DNA of 64,000 bases, taken from positions 62,001 through 126,000 of the forward strand of contig JAKZRG010000019.1 of the NCBI GenBank assembly GCA_047518265.1, written 5' to 3'. The notes below the pieces were generated by a model. The model did no database searches. It saw only the letters and a program-made list of their open reading frames with translations, and was not told the DNA's origin. Of the stretch, positions 32,127-41,516 are shown piece after piece. This DNA comes from Oceanospirillum sp047518265 (GTDB lineage Bacteria; Pseudomonadota; Gammaproteobacteria; Pseudomonadales; Halomonadaceae). Numbering within the stretch: the stretch's first letter is position 1; each line of letters opens with the position of its first letter. The translations under genes were made by a program, and so were the position numbers.

Positions 32127-35100
32127 CAGGTTAATTCACTCCATAATTTATCCAATCGCTTAGCCGAAACGGTGGACTTTGTACCCAATTGCTGAGCAAA
32201 AAGAGATATTCGATACTCTTCTAACATCCAACGATATTCCGACAGACTCTCCGCACTGCCTTCCCTTTGTTCTAGTACTTCCGCCTTAGCTTGATATTTT
32301 ACCCATAGCTGACGAAGCTCTTCACTCCACATTTGCTCGCGCCCACGATTCAAGCCTGCTTTTTCCAAGCGCAATAGAATACCGTTAAGATACTTAGGCA
32401 ACTCTTGTAACCACTCAGGTCCCGTCTGATGTAAAAAGCCAGCATACACAAGATGCTCCAACTGGAAACGCACATCACTATAGATAAAGGCTAAAGCTAG
32501 AGGAATTTTACCCTTAAGCTTTTTCTGCAGTTCATGGTTCAGTTTCAAAACCTCCTGACACAACGTCAGTAATTGCTCACTTTGTTGGCCTATTTGATCT
32601 CGGCGCTCCTCAAGCAGCTGATTAAACTCAGCTTGGTTTCGTGGAGGTTGGGAGGTTTTAAATGTCCAATCGAATACAGCCAAAACCAAATCTTGTACCA
32701 ACTGATCTTTTTTACCCAGACTATTAAACAGTAAAGCCACTTGATTCAGATTCGGCAATGATTTTTCAATCCATTTTACCTGCTGCGGCAGGGATAACAT
32801 CAATAAGCGACGAACACCTTTCCAATGCTCCACTTCTGCTTGCCCCGGTAAATCAAACAAAGTGCTATCAACAGAATCCTGCTTATCCACTAAAGCGGGA
32901 TAAGCTCTTAAAACAATCCCCTGCTGCTCTTGTTCAATCTGCTCAGGGATCTGTAACCCCTGAGGCCAAACCGTCAGACCTGATTGTTTAAACTTATCAT
33001 CGCCGCTAATACGTACCTGCTCTGCAGACTGACCTGAAAACTGCTCCAGCAGTTCCGGCAGTTCACGAGATTCACCCAAAACTTTGCCATTAGCGTCTAC
33101 CACCTGAATCAACATACGGTGGTGAGCATCTAGCGCCTGAGGTTTCCACAGCTCAGGATCAATACGCACACCGGTCTTACGTCGAAGCTGCTCAGCAAGA
33201 CACTCTGTCAAAGAGAGATCTCCGGGCTCTAACATGGGTAAAACCGCATCGACATAATCGGGAATGGGTACAAAGTTCTTACGAACCTGCTTTGGTAAGT
33301 TTTTTACCAGAGCCACGCACTTATCCCGTAACATACCCGGTACCAGCCAATCCAATCGATTCTCATCAATCTGCTGTAAACCCGCCACAGGTATCTTAAT
33401 ATTTAAACCATCGTGCTGTTTGCCCGGTTCAAACTGATAATCCAAGGCAAGACGCATGCCCTCCAAACCTAATTGGTCTGGGAATTGATAATCGATAGCT
33501 AACTCATCGGCATCTCGCTGCATTAGCAGTTCGCTATCAAAAAACAGGTGTTTTTTATCATCTTTCTCGGCAGTTTTACGCCATTTTTCAAAACCAGAGC
33601 CGTTATAAACCTTTTCAGGCAGTCGCTCATCGTAAAAGCGAAACAGAGTCTCATCATCAACCAAGAGATCCCGACGACGCACCTTGGATTCCAGCTGTTC
33701 AACCTCAGCCACGGCATTCTGGTTATGCCGATAAAACGGAGCCTTACTGAAATACCCGCCTTCAACCAAGCCTGAGCGAATAAAGATCTCACGGGATACC
33801 ACCGGATCGATGGGACCAAAGTGAACCCGACGATTAGGAACAATCGGCAAGCCATACAAGGTCACCCGTTCTGCTGCAACGACCTGCGCCCGTTTTTTCT
33901 CCCAATGAGGTTCACTGTAGTTGTGCTTCGTCAGGTGTTTGGAGTAGCGCTCAATCCACTCGGGTTCAATTTTTGCCACCTGACGGGCATATAACCGACT
34001 GGTTTCCACCAACTCCGCCGCCATAATCCAACGTGGTTTCTTCTTAAACAGTGCAGAACCAGGAAAAATATAGAACTTACGGTTACGGGCTCCCAAGTAT
34101 TCACGATCTTCTAGCTTTGTCCCCAGATTACCGAGCAGTCCGGTCAATAAGGACTTATGTACGCTGTCATAATCCGCGCCCTGGCTGTTAAATTCCAGCT
34201 TCAGCTCTTTACTCATTAGCTTCAGTTGATGATGGACATCCCGCCACTCACGCATACGCAGATAAGACAAAAACTGCTTGTGACACCATTTACGGAACTG
34301 ATTGCTACCCAGCTCCTGACGCTGAGTTTCAAAACCCTGCCAAAGATTAACAAAGGCTAAGAAATCGGAATTATCATCTTTCCACTGGCGATGCTTTTCA
34401 TCGGAGGCCTGTTGCTTGTCATGGGGACGCTCACGAGGATCTTGCACACTCAAGGCACTGGCAATAATCAGCACTTCATTCAGAGCGCCGTGATCTGCTC
34501 CAGCCAAAACCATACGAGCAATACGCGGATCGATAGGCAAACGAGAAAGTTGTCTGCCGATTTGCGTTAGGTTTTCTTTAGCATCAACCGCACCCAATTC
34601 ATGCAGTAGGTTAAAGCCATCACGGATATAACGATTGTCCGGCGCATCCACAAAAGGGAAAGAAGCGATATTACCCAAACGCAGATTTAACATCTGCAAA
34701 ATAACAGAAGCTAAGTTAGTGCGTCGAATCTCGGGGTCCGTAAATTCAGGACGTCCCTGAAAATCTTCTTCACTATAAAGACGTATGCATAAACCCTCAG
34801 CGATACGACCACAACGTCCCTTACGCTGATTTGCACTAGCCTGTGACACTGCCTCAATAGGTAACCGCTGTACCTTAGAACGGTAACTGTAGCGACTGAT
34901 ACGAGCGGTACCCGGATCGATAACGTAACGAATACCCGGTACCGTTAAAGAGGTCTCCGCCACGTTAGTGGTTAAAACAATTCGACGACCACTATGAGAT
35001 TGAAAAACTCGATTTTGCTCTTTGGCACTTAAACGCGCATAAAGAGGTAAAATTTCCGTTTGCGGTAATTTAGCTTGCCGTAAGACTTCAGCCGTTTCAC

Positions 35101-36118
35101 GGATTTCCCGTTCGCCAGGCAGGAAAATCAAAATATCCCTTGGCCCGGTAGCCCACTTCCGTTCTCGTTCAATACGGTTAATTTCATCAACGGCTTCGAC
35201 AATCCCCTGATGGAGGTACTGATCATAATCTCGTTCGTCATCATCATCCAATTCCATCAAAGGACGATATAGAACATCTGCAGGGAAGGTACGACCAGAA
35301 ACCTCAATAACAGGTGCATTAGAGAAGTGTTTCGAGAAACGATCCACGTCAATGGTCGCCGATGTAATAATCAGCTTAAGATCAGGACGCTTAGGCAATA
35401 ACTGTTTGAGGTACCCCAGAAGGAAATCGATATTCAGACTCCGTTCGTGAGCCTCATCGATAATGATCACTTCATAGCGATTAAGAAAACGGTCTTTTTG
35501 CGTTTCAGCCAGCAAAATACCATCAGTCATCAGCTTAACCAGGGTGTTTTCCGTCACCTGATCGGTAAAACGTACCTGATAACCCACTTGCTCCCCAAAG
35601 GGGACTTTCAGCTCTTCAGCAACCCGTGTCGCCACGGTTCTGGCTGCTAAACGACGGGGTTGAGTATGACCAATTAAACCCTTAACCCCCAAACCCAGAT
35701 CCAGGCAGATTTTAGGAATCTGAGTGGTTTTACCTGAGCCTGTTTCACCCGCCACCACCACGACTTGATTATTCAGAATAGCGTCAGCAATGTCAGCTTT
35801 CTTCTGACTAACCGGCAAGTTATCCGGGTATTCCACTTTAGGAACTAAATTTTGACGGGCTTCAACACGCTCAGCTGATGCTTTAATTTGCGCCAACAGC
35901 TTTTCTTGCGCTTGCTCGATTTCCTCGACAGAAAGCGCTTTTGGTTTGCCTTTACCCTGTGCAGACGAACGCCCCGTTTGGGCTTTAACGCCCGCAGAAC
36001 CAGAACGCTTTAACTGACGCCACTTCTGCTGCAAGCGAAAGCGATCTTTCAGCATTGTAGCGTCTAATAACTGCTCGATTTCAGAAGGATTTATTGTAGC
36101 CATCACCGCACCAGACAA
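32126..36118 (-). CDS. hrpA: ATP-dependent RNA helicase HrpA (DEAH box)
   Basis: 1330 residues, the size of E. coli HrpA (1300). Motifs: GETGSGKTTQ (I), TQPRRLAART (Ia), DEAH at motif II (IIDEAHERSLN), SAT (III), and QRKGRCGRI (VI). The C-terminal half carries OB-fold-like and HrpA-specific domains (YGLPIVPNRRVHFGPIDPVVSREIFIRSGLVEG). HrpA resolves stalled ribosomes and processes fimbrial mRNA in E. coli. ATG at 36118 is used; ATG at 36103 is an in-frame alternative. Operon with the hydrolase-fold gene downstream. Confidence 0.96.
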   Translation of the reverse strand: MSGAVMATINPSEIEQLLDATMLKDRFRLQQKWRQLKRSGSAGVKAQTGRSSAQGKGKPKALSVEEIEQAQEKLLAQIKASAERVEARQNLVPKVEYPDNLPVSQKKADIADAILNNQVVVVAGETGSGKTTQIPKICLDLGLGVKGLIGHTQPRRLAARTVATRVAEELKVPFGEQVGYQVRFTDQVTENTLVKLMTDGILLAETQKDRFLNRYEVIIIDEAHERSLNIDFLLGYLKQLLPKRPDLKLIITSATIDVDRFSKHFSNAPVIEVSGRTFPADVLYRPLMELDDDDERDYDQYLHQGIVEAVDEINRIERERKWATGPRDILIFLPGEREIRETAEVLRQAKLPQTEILPLYARLSAKEQNRVFQSHSGRRIVLTTNVAETSLTVPGIRYVIDPGTARISRYSYRSKVQRLPIEAVSQASANQRKGRCGRIAEGLCIRLYSEEDFQGRPEFTDPEIRRTNLASVILQMLNLRLGNIASFPFVDAPDNRYIRDGFNLLHELGAVDAKENLTQIGRQLSRLPIDPRIARMVLAGADHGALNEVLIIASALSVQDPRERPHDKQQASDEKHRQWKDDNSDFLAFVNLWQGFETQRQELGSNQFRKWCHKQFLSYLRMREWRDVHHQLKLMSKELKLEFNSQGADYDSVHKSLLTGLLGNLGTKLEDREYLGARNRKFYIFPGSALFKKKPRWIMAAELVETSRLYARQVAKIEPEWIERYSKHLTKHNYSEPHWEKKRAQVVAAERVTLYGLPIVPNRRVHFGPIDPVVSREIFIRSGLVEGGYFSKAPFYRHNQNAVAEVEQLESKVRRRDLLVDDETLFRFYDERLPEKVYNGSGFEKWRKTAEKDDKKHLFFDSELLMQRDADELAIDYQFPDQLGLEGMRLALDYQFEPGKQHDGLNIKIPVAGLQQIDENRLDWLVPGMLRDKCVALVKNLPKQVRKNFVPIPDYVDAVLPMLEPGDLSLTECLAEQLRRKTGVRIDPELWKPQALDAHHRMLIQVVDANGKVLGESRELPELLEQFSGQSAEQVRISGDDKFKQSGLTVWPQGLQIPEQIEQEQQGIVLRAYPALVDKQDSVDSTLFDLPGQAEVEHWKGVRRLLMLSLPQQVKWIEKSLPNLNQVALLFNSLGKKDQLVQDLVLAVFDWTFKTSQPPRNQAEFNQLLEERRDQIGQQSEQLLTLCQEVLKLNHELQKKLKGKIPLALAFIYSDVRFQLEHLVYAGFLHQTGPEWLQELPKYLNGILLRLEKAGLNRGREQMWSEELRQLWVKYQAKAEVLEQREGSAESLSEYRWMLEEYRISLFAQQLGTKSTVSAKRLDKLWSELT

Positions 36119-36205
36119 ACAAAAAGCGGCATTCTACCCTGTTTAGCGTTAAAACACAGACCCGATCATATAAAGATCCTTATTTTCCATCTTAAAACAG
36201 ACAAA

Positions 36206-39064
36206 TTAAGCACTTTGCCAACGCCATTGCTCCCTTGATATTTCTTTCTCAGGGCTTTCTTGGTCAGGATTTTTTTGCCTAGAACAATCACTTCTCGATA
36301 AAGCGTTTTCAGTTAATGTATTGTTAGGCAAAGACAGATCGAAGCACTCATCTTTAAGGTAAACACTTAGTTCCGGTTCCGACAAAGGTTTAGAAAATAG
36401 GTATCCCTGAGCAAGGCCGCAGCCCTCATTTTGCAGCAACAACCGCTGAGCTTCGGTTTCAACACCTTCCGCCACCACTTGTAAATTGAGTAAACGTGCC
36501 ATAGTGACAATCATCTCAATCATTACCTGTTTACTCTTGTCACTCTCTATCTTATCTACAAAAGAACGATCAATCTTAATGCCATCGATAGGGAATTGAA
36601 CCAAACGCTTTAGAGAGCTATATCCTGTACCAAAGTCATCAATATAAATTTTAAACCCCATATATCTCAGGGCAGATAAACGTTCTGTCACCACTGCTTC
36701 ATCCATATCCAAGGCGCTTTCCGTTAATTCAAAGCGTATACGCTCTGATGACACATCAGATTCCGCTAGCAAAGCAGACAATACGGGCAATAATTCATCA
36801 TCGTGTAATTGACGTGGAGATAAATTGATATTCAAATAAAGATTATTATCTTTCGACAACAAAGATAACCTTTGGAACTCAAGCAAAGCCTGAGCAATCA
36901 CCCAGAGACCTAGTGGTTGTATCAACAAAGATTTCTCTGCTAAAGGAATAAATCGCTCAGGAGACACCTGCCCCAATATGGGGTTGAACCATCGTAATAA
37001 CGCTTCAAAACCTTGAATACAACCATCCTTTAAACAAACCACAGGCTGAAAGGCTAAGCTGAACTCCTTCTTCTCCATTGCAAGATTCAGTAACGTTTCA
37101 AATTCTGCCTGACGCTGAACCTCTTCATGCAGCGCTAAACTAAATATTTGATGGCTCCCTTTACCGTTCTTTTTCACCTCATACATCGCTAAATCAGCAT
37201 CACGTAAGATATCACCAGCTTGCTGATAATGAGGGCCTAAAGATGTCACACCAATGCTTGCAGAAACCTGCAAAGGTAAAGAACAGCCATCGAGTACAAT
37301 GGATTGAGTCACCTCATATTGCAGTCGATCCGCCAGTTGCTGGATAGTCTGGGGAGACATCTCTCCAGCAAGATAAATCACAAATTCATCGCCACCAATA
37401 CGTGCAATCTGATCCTTACTGCGCAAGATAAGCTTCAACCTACTCGCAATTTCCTGTAAAAACAGATCTCCAACACCATGACCATAAGTGTCATTAATCT
37501 TTTTAAATCCATCTAAATCAATAAACAACACTTGGCCCCACTGCTTCGTTTGCAAACACTCCTCCAGAAAATTCTGACAGGCGGTTCGATTAAACAAACC
37601 GGTGAGCGCATCATGATTAGCTTGGTAGCTTAGCTGTTGTTCATTAAATTTCCGTTCGGTAATAACGTCCAAAGTACCTTGATAAATGGCGCCCTGATAA
37701 ATAGCACTAGGGTTCATCACCCCCTGATGAGCAGCCCCTGAGTGACAGCCGTTTAAATAAGCATTTTCAGACAACCAAATCGTATTACCGTATCGATCCT
37801 TGCCTTCCCACTCGTAATTAAACACCTCTTTTTTATCCAGTAGGGTTTGTAAAAAATCCTGATACGACTGATGTTCACGGTGTAATTGATGCCCAATATG
37901 CTCAATCGCCTGCTGCATTTGATTGGGATCATCGTAACCAAATGCCCGGGCTAAAGCGGGATTCACCTTTAAAAATCGCCCATCTAGAGTGGCGCTGTAA
38001 ACACCTTCAACCACCTTTTCAAACAGATTATGGTATTCATTTTGAGCCAACTCTAATGAACGTGTTTTTTCTCTGGCTAAATCTTCTGCTCTTAAACGAC
38101 GGGATAAAGCGTGACGCAAAAGCAGAAGGAACAGCAATACAATAAGACTAATCCCCGACACAACAAGCGTGGGGCGAGATAGATGCCACCAAGGCATCTC
38201 AGGACTTAAATCGATAAACTGATAGCGTAACTTCCAATTAGCGTAGTTCTGAGTAAAATCCACTCTACGACGCGATTCTGATGCCTCCTGACGCAAAGAG
38301 CTAAATAGAAGTTCGGATTGATCCAGACCTTCTCGATATACCTCTAAGCCCAAATTTTGCTTTTGATTAAGCACCGGCCCTAAGAGAATATCCATGGCTT
38401 CATCAAAGTGAACCATAGCACTGACATATCCCTGTAATTCCGAGCTTATCTCTCCACTGCCATCCAAGATAAATACCGGTAGTAACAAGCGAACCTCAGG
38501 GGTTGTGGCTTCATCAAACCCCATATTTTCACTCATTACTAACTGTAAACTATTATCCCTAACCGCTAGCGCCATACCCTGTCGAATACTATCGATAGAC
38601 GCTAAGTTAATTCCTAGAGATAAGCCATTCATCTGGGTGGATGCAGAATAATAGATGGGATAGAACACCTCAGCCTGGCCCAGCTGACTAAAGCGAAAAT
38701 CAAAAATGCCACCATTGATCGCCTCGGTGATTAAAGCGGGCGCTTTCTCGCGAGAGGTTTTAGGTATCCACTCATAAGCGACAATGCCATAGCCACTCAG
38801 TGATGATTGGGCATTAAATTGGTCAAACTGCTGCCGAGATAGTTCAGGCTTGTACGTCATAATATTGCGCAGAGCGACGAGGTGCTCCTGTAAAGCATCC
38901 AGATTGCGCTGAGCGGTATTAAAACCAAGACTCGCATACTGATTCAGCTGTTGATCTAAGCGGTTTTGTTCGTTCTGTTTTAAACCTTGATACAAAAAGT
39001 AGAGAGGAAATAGCAAAAGGCTAATTGTAATAAACAACCACACACGAATCTTATGCTCTGACAC
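36206..39064 (-). CDS. CHASE-PAS-GGDEF-EAL membrane protein (c-di-GMP turnover)
   Basis: 952 residues. TM helix about 7-27, a periplasmic CHASE sensor about 40-285 (IVAYEWIPKTSREKAPALI, FYPIYYSASTQ), TM about 297-318 (LVVSGISLIVLLFLLLL), PAS about 345-465, GGDEF with RIGGDEFVIYL near 554-564, and EAL with GFEALLRW near 683-690. Both catalytic motifs (GGDEF; EAL plus ELTESALDMD and DDFGTGYSSL) look intact, so it may be a cyclase, a phosphodiesterase or both. A PilZ protein is encoded at 30106. The gene has no tight operon partner. Confidence 0.94.
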   Translation of the reverse strand: MSEHKIRVWLFITISLLLFPLYFLYQGLKQNEQNRLDQQLNQYASLGFNTAQRNLDALQEHLVALRNIMTYKPELSRQQFDQFNAQSSLSGYGIVAYEWIPKTSREKAPALITEAINGGIFDFRFSQLGQAEVFYPIYYSASTQMNGLSLGINLASIDSIRQGMALAVRDNSLQLVMSENMGFDEATTPEVRLLLPVFILDGSGEISSELQGYVSAMVHFDEAMDILLGPVLNQKQNLGLEVYREGLDQSELLFSSLRQEASESRRRVDFTQNYANWKLRYQFIDLSPEMPWWHLSRPTLVVSGISLIVLLFLLLLRHALSRRLRAEDLAREKTRSLELAQNEYHNLFEKVVEGVYSATLDGRFLKVNPALARAFGYDDPNQMQQAIEHIGHQLHREHQSYQDFLQTLLDKKEVFNYEWEGKDRYGNTIWLSENAYLNGCHSGAAHQGVMNPSAIYQGAIYQGTLDVITERKFNEQQLSYQANHDALTGLFNRTACQNFLEECLQTKQWGQVLFIDLDGFKKINDTYGHGVGDLFLQEIASRLKLILRSKDQIARIGGDEFVIYLAGEMSPQTIQQLADRLQYEVTQSIVLDGCSLPLQVSASIGVTSLGPHYQQAGDILRDADLAMYEVKKNGKGSHQIFSLALHEEVQRQAEFETLLNLAMEKKEFSLAFQPVVCLKDGCIQGFEALLRWFNPILGQVSPERFIPLAEKSLLIQPLGLWVIAQALLEFQRLSLLSKDNNLYLNINLSPRQLHDDELLPVLSALLAESDVSSERIRFELTESALDMDEAVVTERLSALRYMGFKIYIDDFGTGYSSLKRLVQFPIDGIKIDRSFVDKIESDKSKQVMIEMIVTMARLLNLQVVAEGVETEAQRLLLQNEGCGLAQGYLFSKPLSEPELSVYLKDECFDLSLPNNTLTENALSRSDCSRQKNPDQESPEKEISREQWRWQSA

Positions 39065-39226
39065 TGCAGTCTACCCTCGGATTAATACTTATCGTTAAGA
39101 ACCTATTTTAATGATAAAGATTCTCATTAACAGAAAAATATTTATTCCAAAGATAGATTTAAAATATAGATCCCTCCGCCCCAACGCCTACCAACTTCAG
39201 GATGACTTCCATTTATCACTACCACT

Positions 39227-39259
39227 AAAAACAAAAACCCCAGCCATTGGGCCGGGGTT
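39227..39259 (-). terminator. Intrinsic terminator after fadD
   Basis: On the minus strand AACCCCGGCC-CAATGG-CTGGGGTT is followed by TTTGTTTTT. The stem pairs eight bases with G-C core; the T-run lies on the fadD side of transcription. Confidence 0.85.
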
Positions 39260-39324
39260 ACAGGTAAAAACACTCTTAAATGCTATAAAAATTGAGGATC
39301 AACTTAGAGAACACTAATCAAGCG

Positions 39325-41016
39325 CTATGCTGCCTGAGCTTTTTCATTTTTACTCAGCTCCTCATCTCTTAAAGTTCGACGCAATACCTTACCCACATTG
39401 GTTTTAGGCAGTTCGTCTCTGAATTCAATCTGCTTAGGCACCTTATAGGCTGTTAGATGACTGCGACAATAATCCTGTACATCTTTTAAAGTCAGTGCAG
39501 TATTACGACTGACAATAAACACCTTGATCGCTTCACCCGTTTTATCATCTGGCACGCCAATCGCCGCCGCTTCAATAATATCCTGATGAGAAACAATCAC
39601 ATCCTCGATCTCATTAGGATATACGTTAAAGCCAGAGACATTAATCATATCTTTTTTACGATCGACGATACGGGTATAACCGTCTTCTTGAATCACCGCA
39701 ATATCCCCGGTATTCAACCAGCCATCTTTGTCGATGACCTTGGCTGTTTCTTCTGGGCACTTCCAATAACCATCCATGACCTGAGGCCCTCTGACACAGA
39801 GCTCACCTGTCTCACCCCAAGGCAGTGTCTTGCCTTCTTCATCAACTATTTTTAGATCTGTAGAAGGCACAGGTAAACCAATAGTGCCCATTTGAGACTG
39901 ACAAGGCATATTAAAGGTGGCAATGGGTGACGTCTCCGTCATACCGTAACCTTCGTTAATATGACAGCCAGTAACCGCATGCCACTCCTCTTCAGCAGCA
40001 TGAGTCATCGCCATACCACCAGAGATGGTCAGTTTGAGTTTAGAGAAATCCAGTTGTTTAAAATCATCTCGATTACAAAGTGCCACAAACAGAGTATTCA
40101 GTCCGATAAAGCCACTAAACTGTGTTTTAGCCATCTCTTTTACAAAGGCTGGAAGATCTCTTGGATTGGTAATTAAAATAGAATGATTACCAGACTCCAT
40201 CAATACCAAGCTCACCGTAAAAGTGTATATATGGTACATAGGCAGCGGAGATATAATGGATTCCTGACCCTCTTCCAAAATAGTATTCAGAATAATCCTC
40301 GCCTGAAGCATATTCGCCACTAAGTTGCGATGACTGAGCATGGCACCTTTCGCCACCCCTGTCGTACCACCGGTGTATTGCAACACCGCCAGATCTTCTG
40401 CCTTAGCATGATGCTCCTGCATGGGTAGCTTCTTACCTACCGCTAACGCTTCACGAAAATCAATCGCATTAGGAATGGAATAATCTGGCACCATTTTTTT
40501 CACATAACGCACCACAGTATTGATCAGGGTACGCTTGGCAAAGCTGTGCATATCACCCAATTCAGTGATAATCACATGTTCAATACCAGTGTCTGGTAGC
40601 ACTTTTTCCGCCAGATGAGCCATATTCGCCAAAACCACCAGAGCCTTCACCCCAGAGTCGGTAAATTGATGGCGCATCTCCCGCTCGGTATACAGAGGGT
40701 TGGTGTTTACAACAATTAAACCTGCCCGCATAGCGCCAAACAGAGCGATGGGATATTGCAGCGTATTAGGCAGCTGGATAGCAATCGCATCCCCTGGCTT
40801 TAGGCCTAAATGATTTTGTAAGTAGGCAGCAAAATCACGGGCATACTGATCCAAATCCTGAAATGTTATCGTCTTACCCATATTGGAAAACGCTGGTCGA
40901 TCGGCAAAACGTGTACAAGCCTCGTCCAATACATCCAAAATTGAGCTGTATTTAGACAGATCGATCTCAGTTTCAAGACCCTCAGGGTATTTCTCTTTGA
41001 AGAACTGACTGATCAT
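39325..41016 (-). CDS. fadD: Long-chain fatty acid-CoA ligase FadD
   Basis: Activates fatty acids on uptake by forming the acyl-adenylate, then acyl-CoA. 563 residues as in E. coli FadD (561). Motifs: LQYTGGTTGVAKGAMLSHRNLVANM (P-loop, about 211-235), EGYGMTETSP, and the FACS box DGWLNTGDIAVIQEDGYTRIVDRKKDMI. The C-terminal KTNVGKVLRRTLRD carries the catalytic Lys. A PsrA-like operator lies 119-132 bases upstream of the ATG, and an intrinsic terminator follows. Confidence 0.95.
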   Translation of the reverse strand: MISQFFKEKYPEGLETEIDLSKYSSILDVLDEACTRFADRPAFSNMGKTITFQDLDQYARDFAAYLQNHLGLKPGDAIAIQLPNTLQYPIALFGAMRAGLIVVNTNPLYTEREMRHQFTDSGVKALVVLANMAHLAEKVLPDTGIEHVIITELGDMHSFAKRTLINTVVRYVKKMVPDYSIPNAIDFREALAVGKKLPMQEHHAKAEDLAVLQYTGGTTGVAKGAMLSHRNLVANMLQARIILNTILEEGQESIISPLPMYHIYTFTVSLVLMESGNHSILITNPRDLPAFVKEMAKTQFSGFIGLNTLFVALCNRDDFKQLDFSKLKLTISGGMAMTHAAEEEWHAVTGCHINEGYGMTETSPIATFNMPCQSQMGTIGLPVPSTDLKIVDEEGKTLPWGETGELCVRGPQVMDGYWKCPEETAKVIDKDGWLNTGDIAVIQEDGYTRIVDRKKDMINVSGFNVYPNEIEDVIVSHQDIIEAAAIGVPDDKTGEAIKVFIVSRNTALTLKDVQDYCRSHLTAYKVPKQIEFRDELPKTNVGKVLRRTLRDEELSKNEKAQAA

Positions 41017-41516
41017 AATTAATCTCCCGGCATTTATTTTTATTGGCTGCCTGATTTAGAGGCGCACAGGTCTATATTGCTCATGATTGCCTAACAACAT
41101 AAACCAGTGCCTTGAAAAAGTAAAACAGATGATTTAAACGCACGTTTGTTTTATTAATCAAGACAGCTGAATCCATTAGTTCTCTCAATCTCTGTAGGTA
41201 TAAAGATAGATGGCTTATAACTTACAGAGACTCTTCTTATTCCTCTTTTAAAACACTCATTTCATAACAACGTTTCTTAAAAGGTTCAGAGGCTTATATT
41301 GAGTCTAGAGGGGTTTTAGTACGGTATACAACAAAAATGCAACAAGGATAAAAATAAGGCGGGAAAAGACATATAAAAAGAGAGATAAAAAAGAGGAGCT
41401 CCCTGCTTACACACAGAAAAACTCCCCAAAAACTACAAACAGGAAAGATAAGCAGCCCTGGCTACTTATCTGAAGAGCCTCTCAGCTCTTATCAAGAAGC
41501 TCTATTAACAAGAAGC
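41017..41516. other. 500-base intergenic region between the two acyl-CoA ligases
   Basis: Contains the fadD upstream region (PsrA-like box at 41135-41148, AT-rich promoter stretch TTTGTTTTATTAATC), and nothing with coding signs. Near the distal ligase end an AAGAGC/GCTCTT hairpin (41473-41490) could end its transcript, but lacks a clear T-run. Confidence 0.5.
41135..41148. promoter_or_regulatory. PsrA-like operator upstream of fadD
   Basis: TAAAC-GCAC-GTTTG agrees with the PsrA consensus (G/C)AAAC(N2-4)GTTT(G/C) from Pseudomonas at all but the first base. PsrA is a TetR-family repressor released by long-chain fatty acids and regulates beta-oxidation genes. Position 119-132 bases before the fadD ATG is plausible. 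Confidence 0.5.

Noticed and set aside
33523..33855. 110-codon ORF in another frame inside hrpA
   Set aside because: Entirely within hrpA on the same strand, no ribosome site, no domain.
39111..39317. 68-codon ORF between the GGDEF-EAL gene and fadD
   Set aside because: It runs through the fadD terminator hairpin and has no ribosome site.
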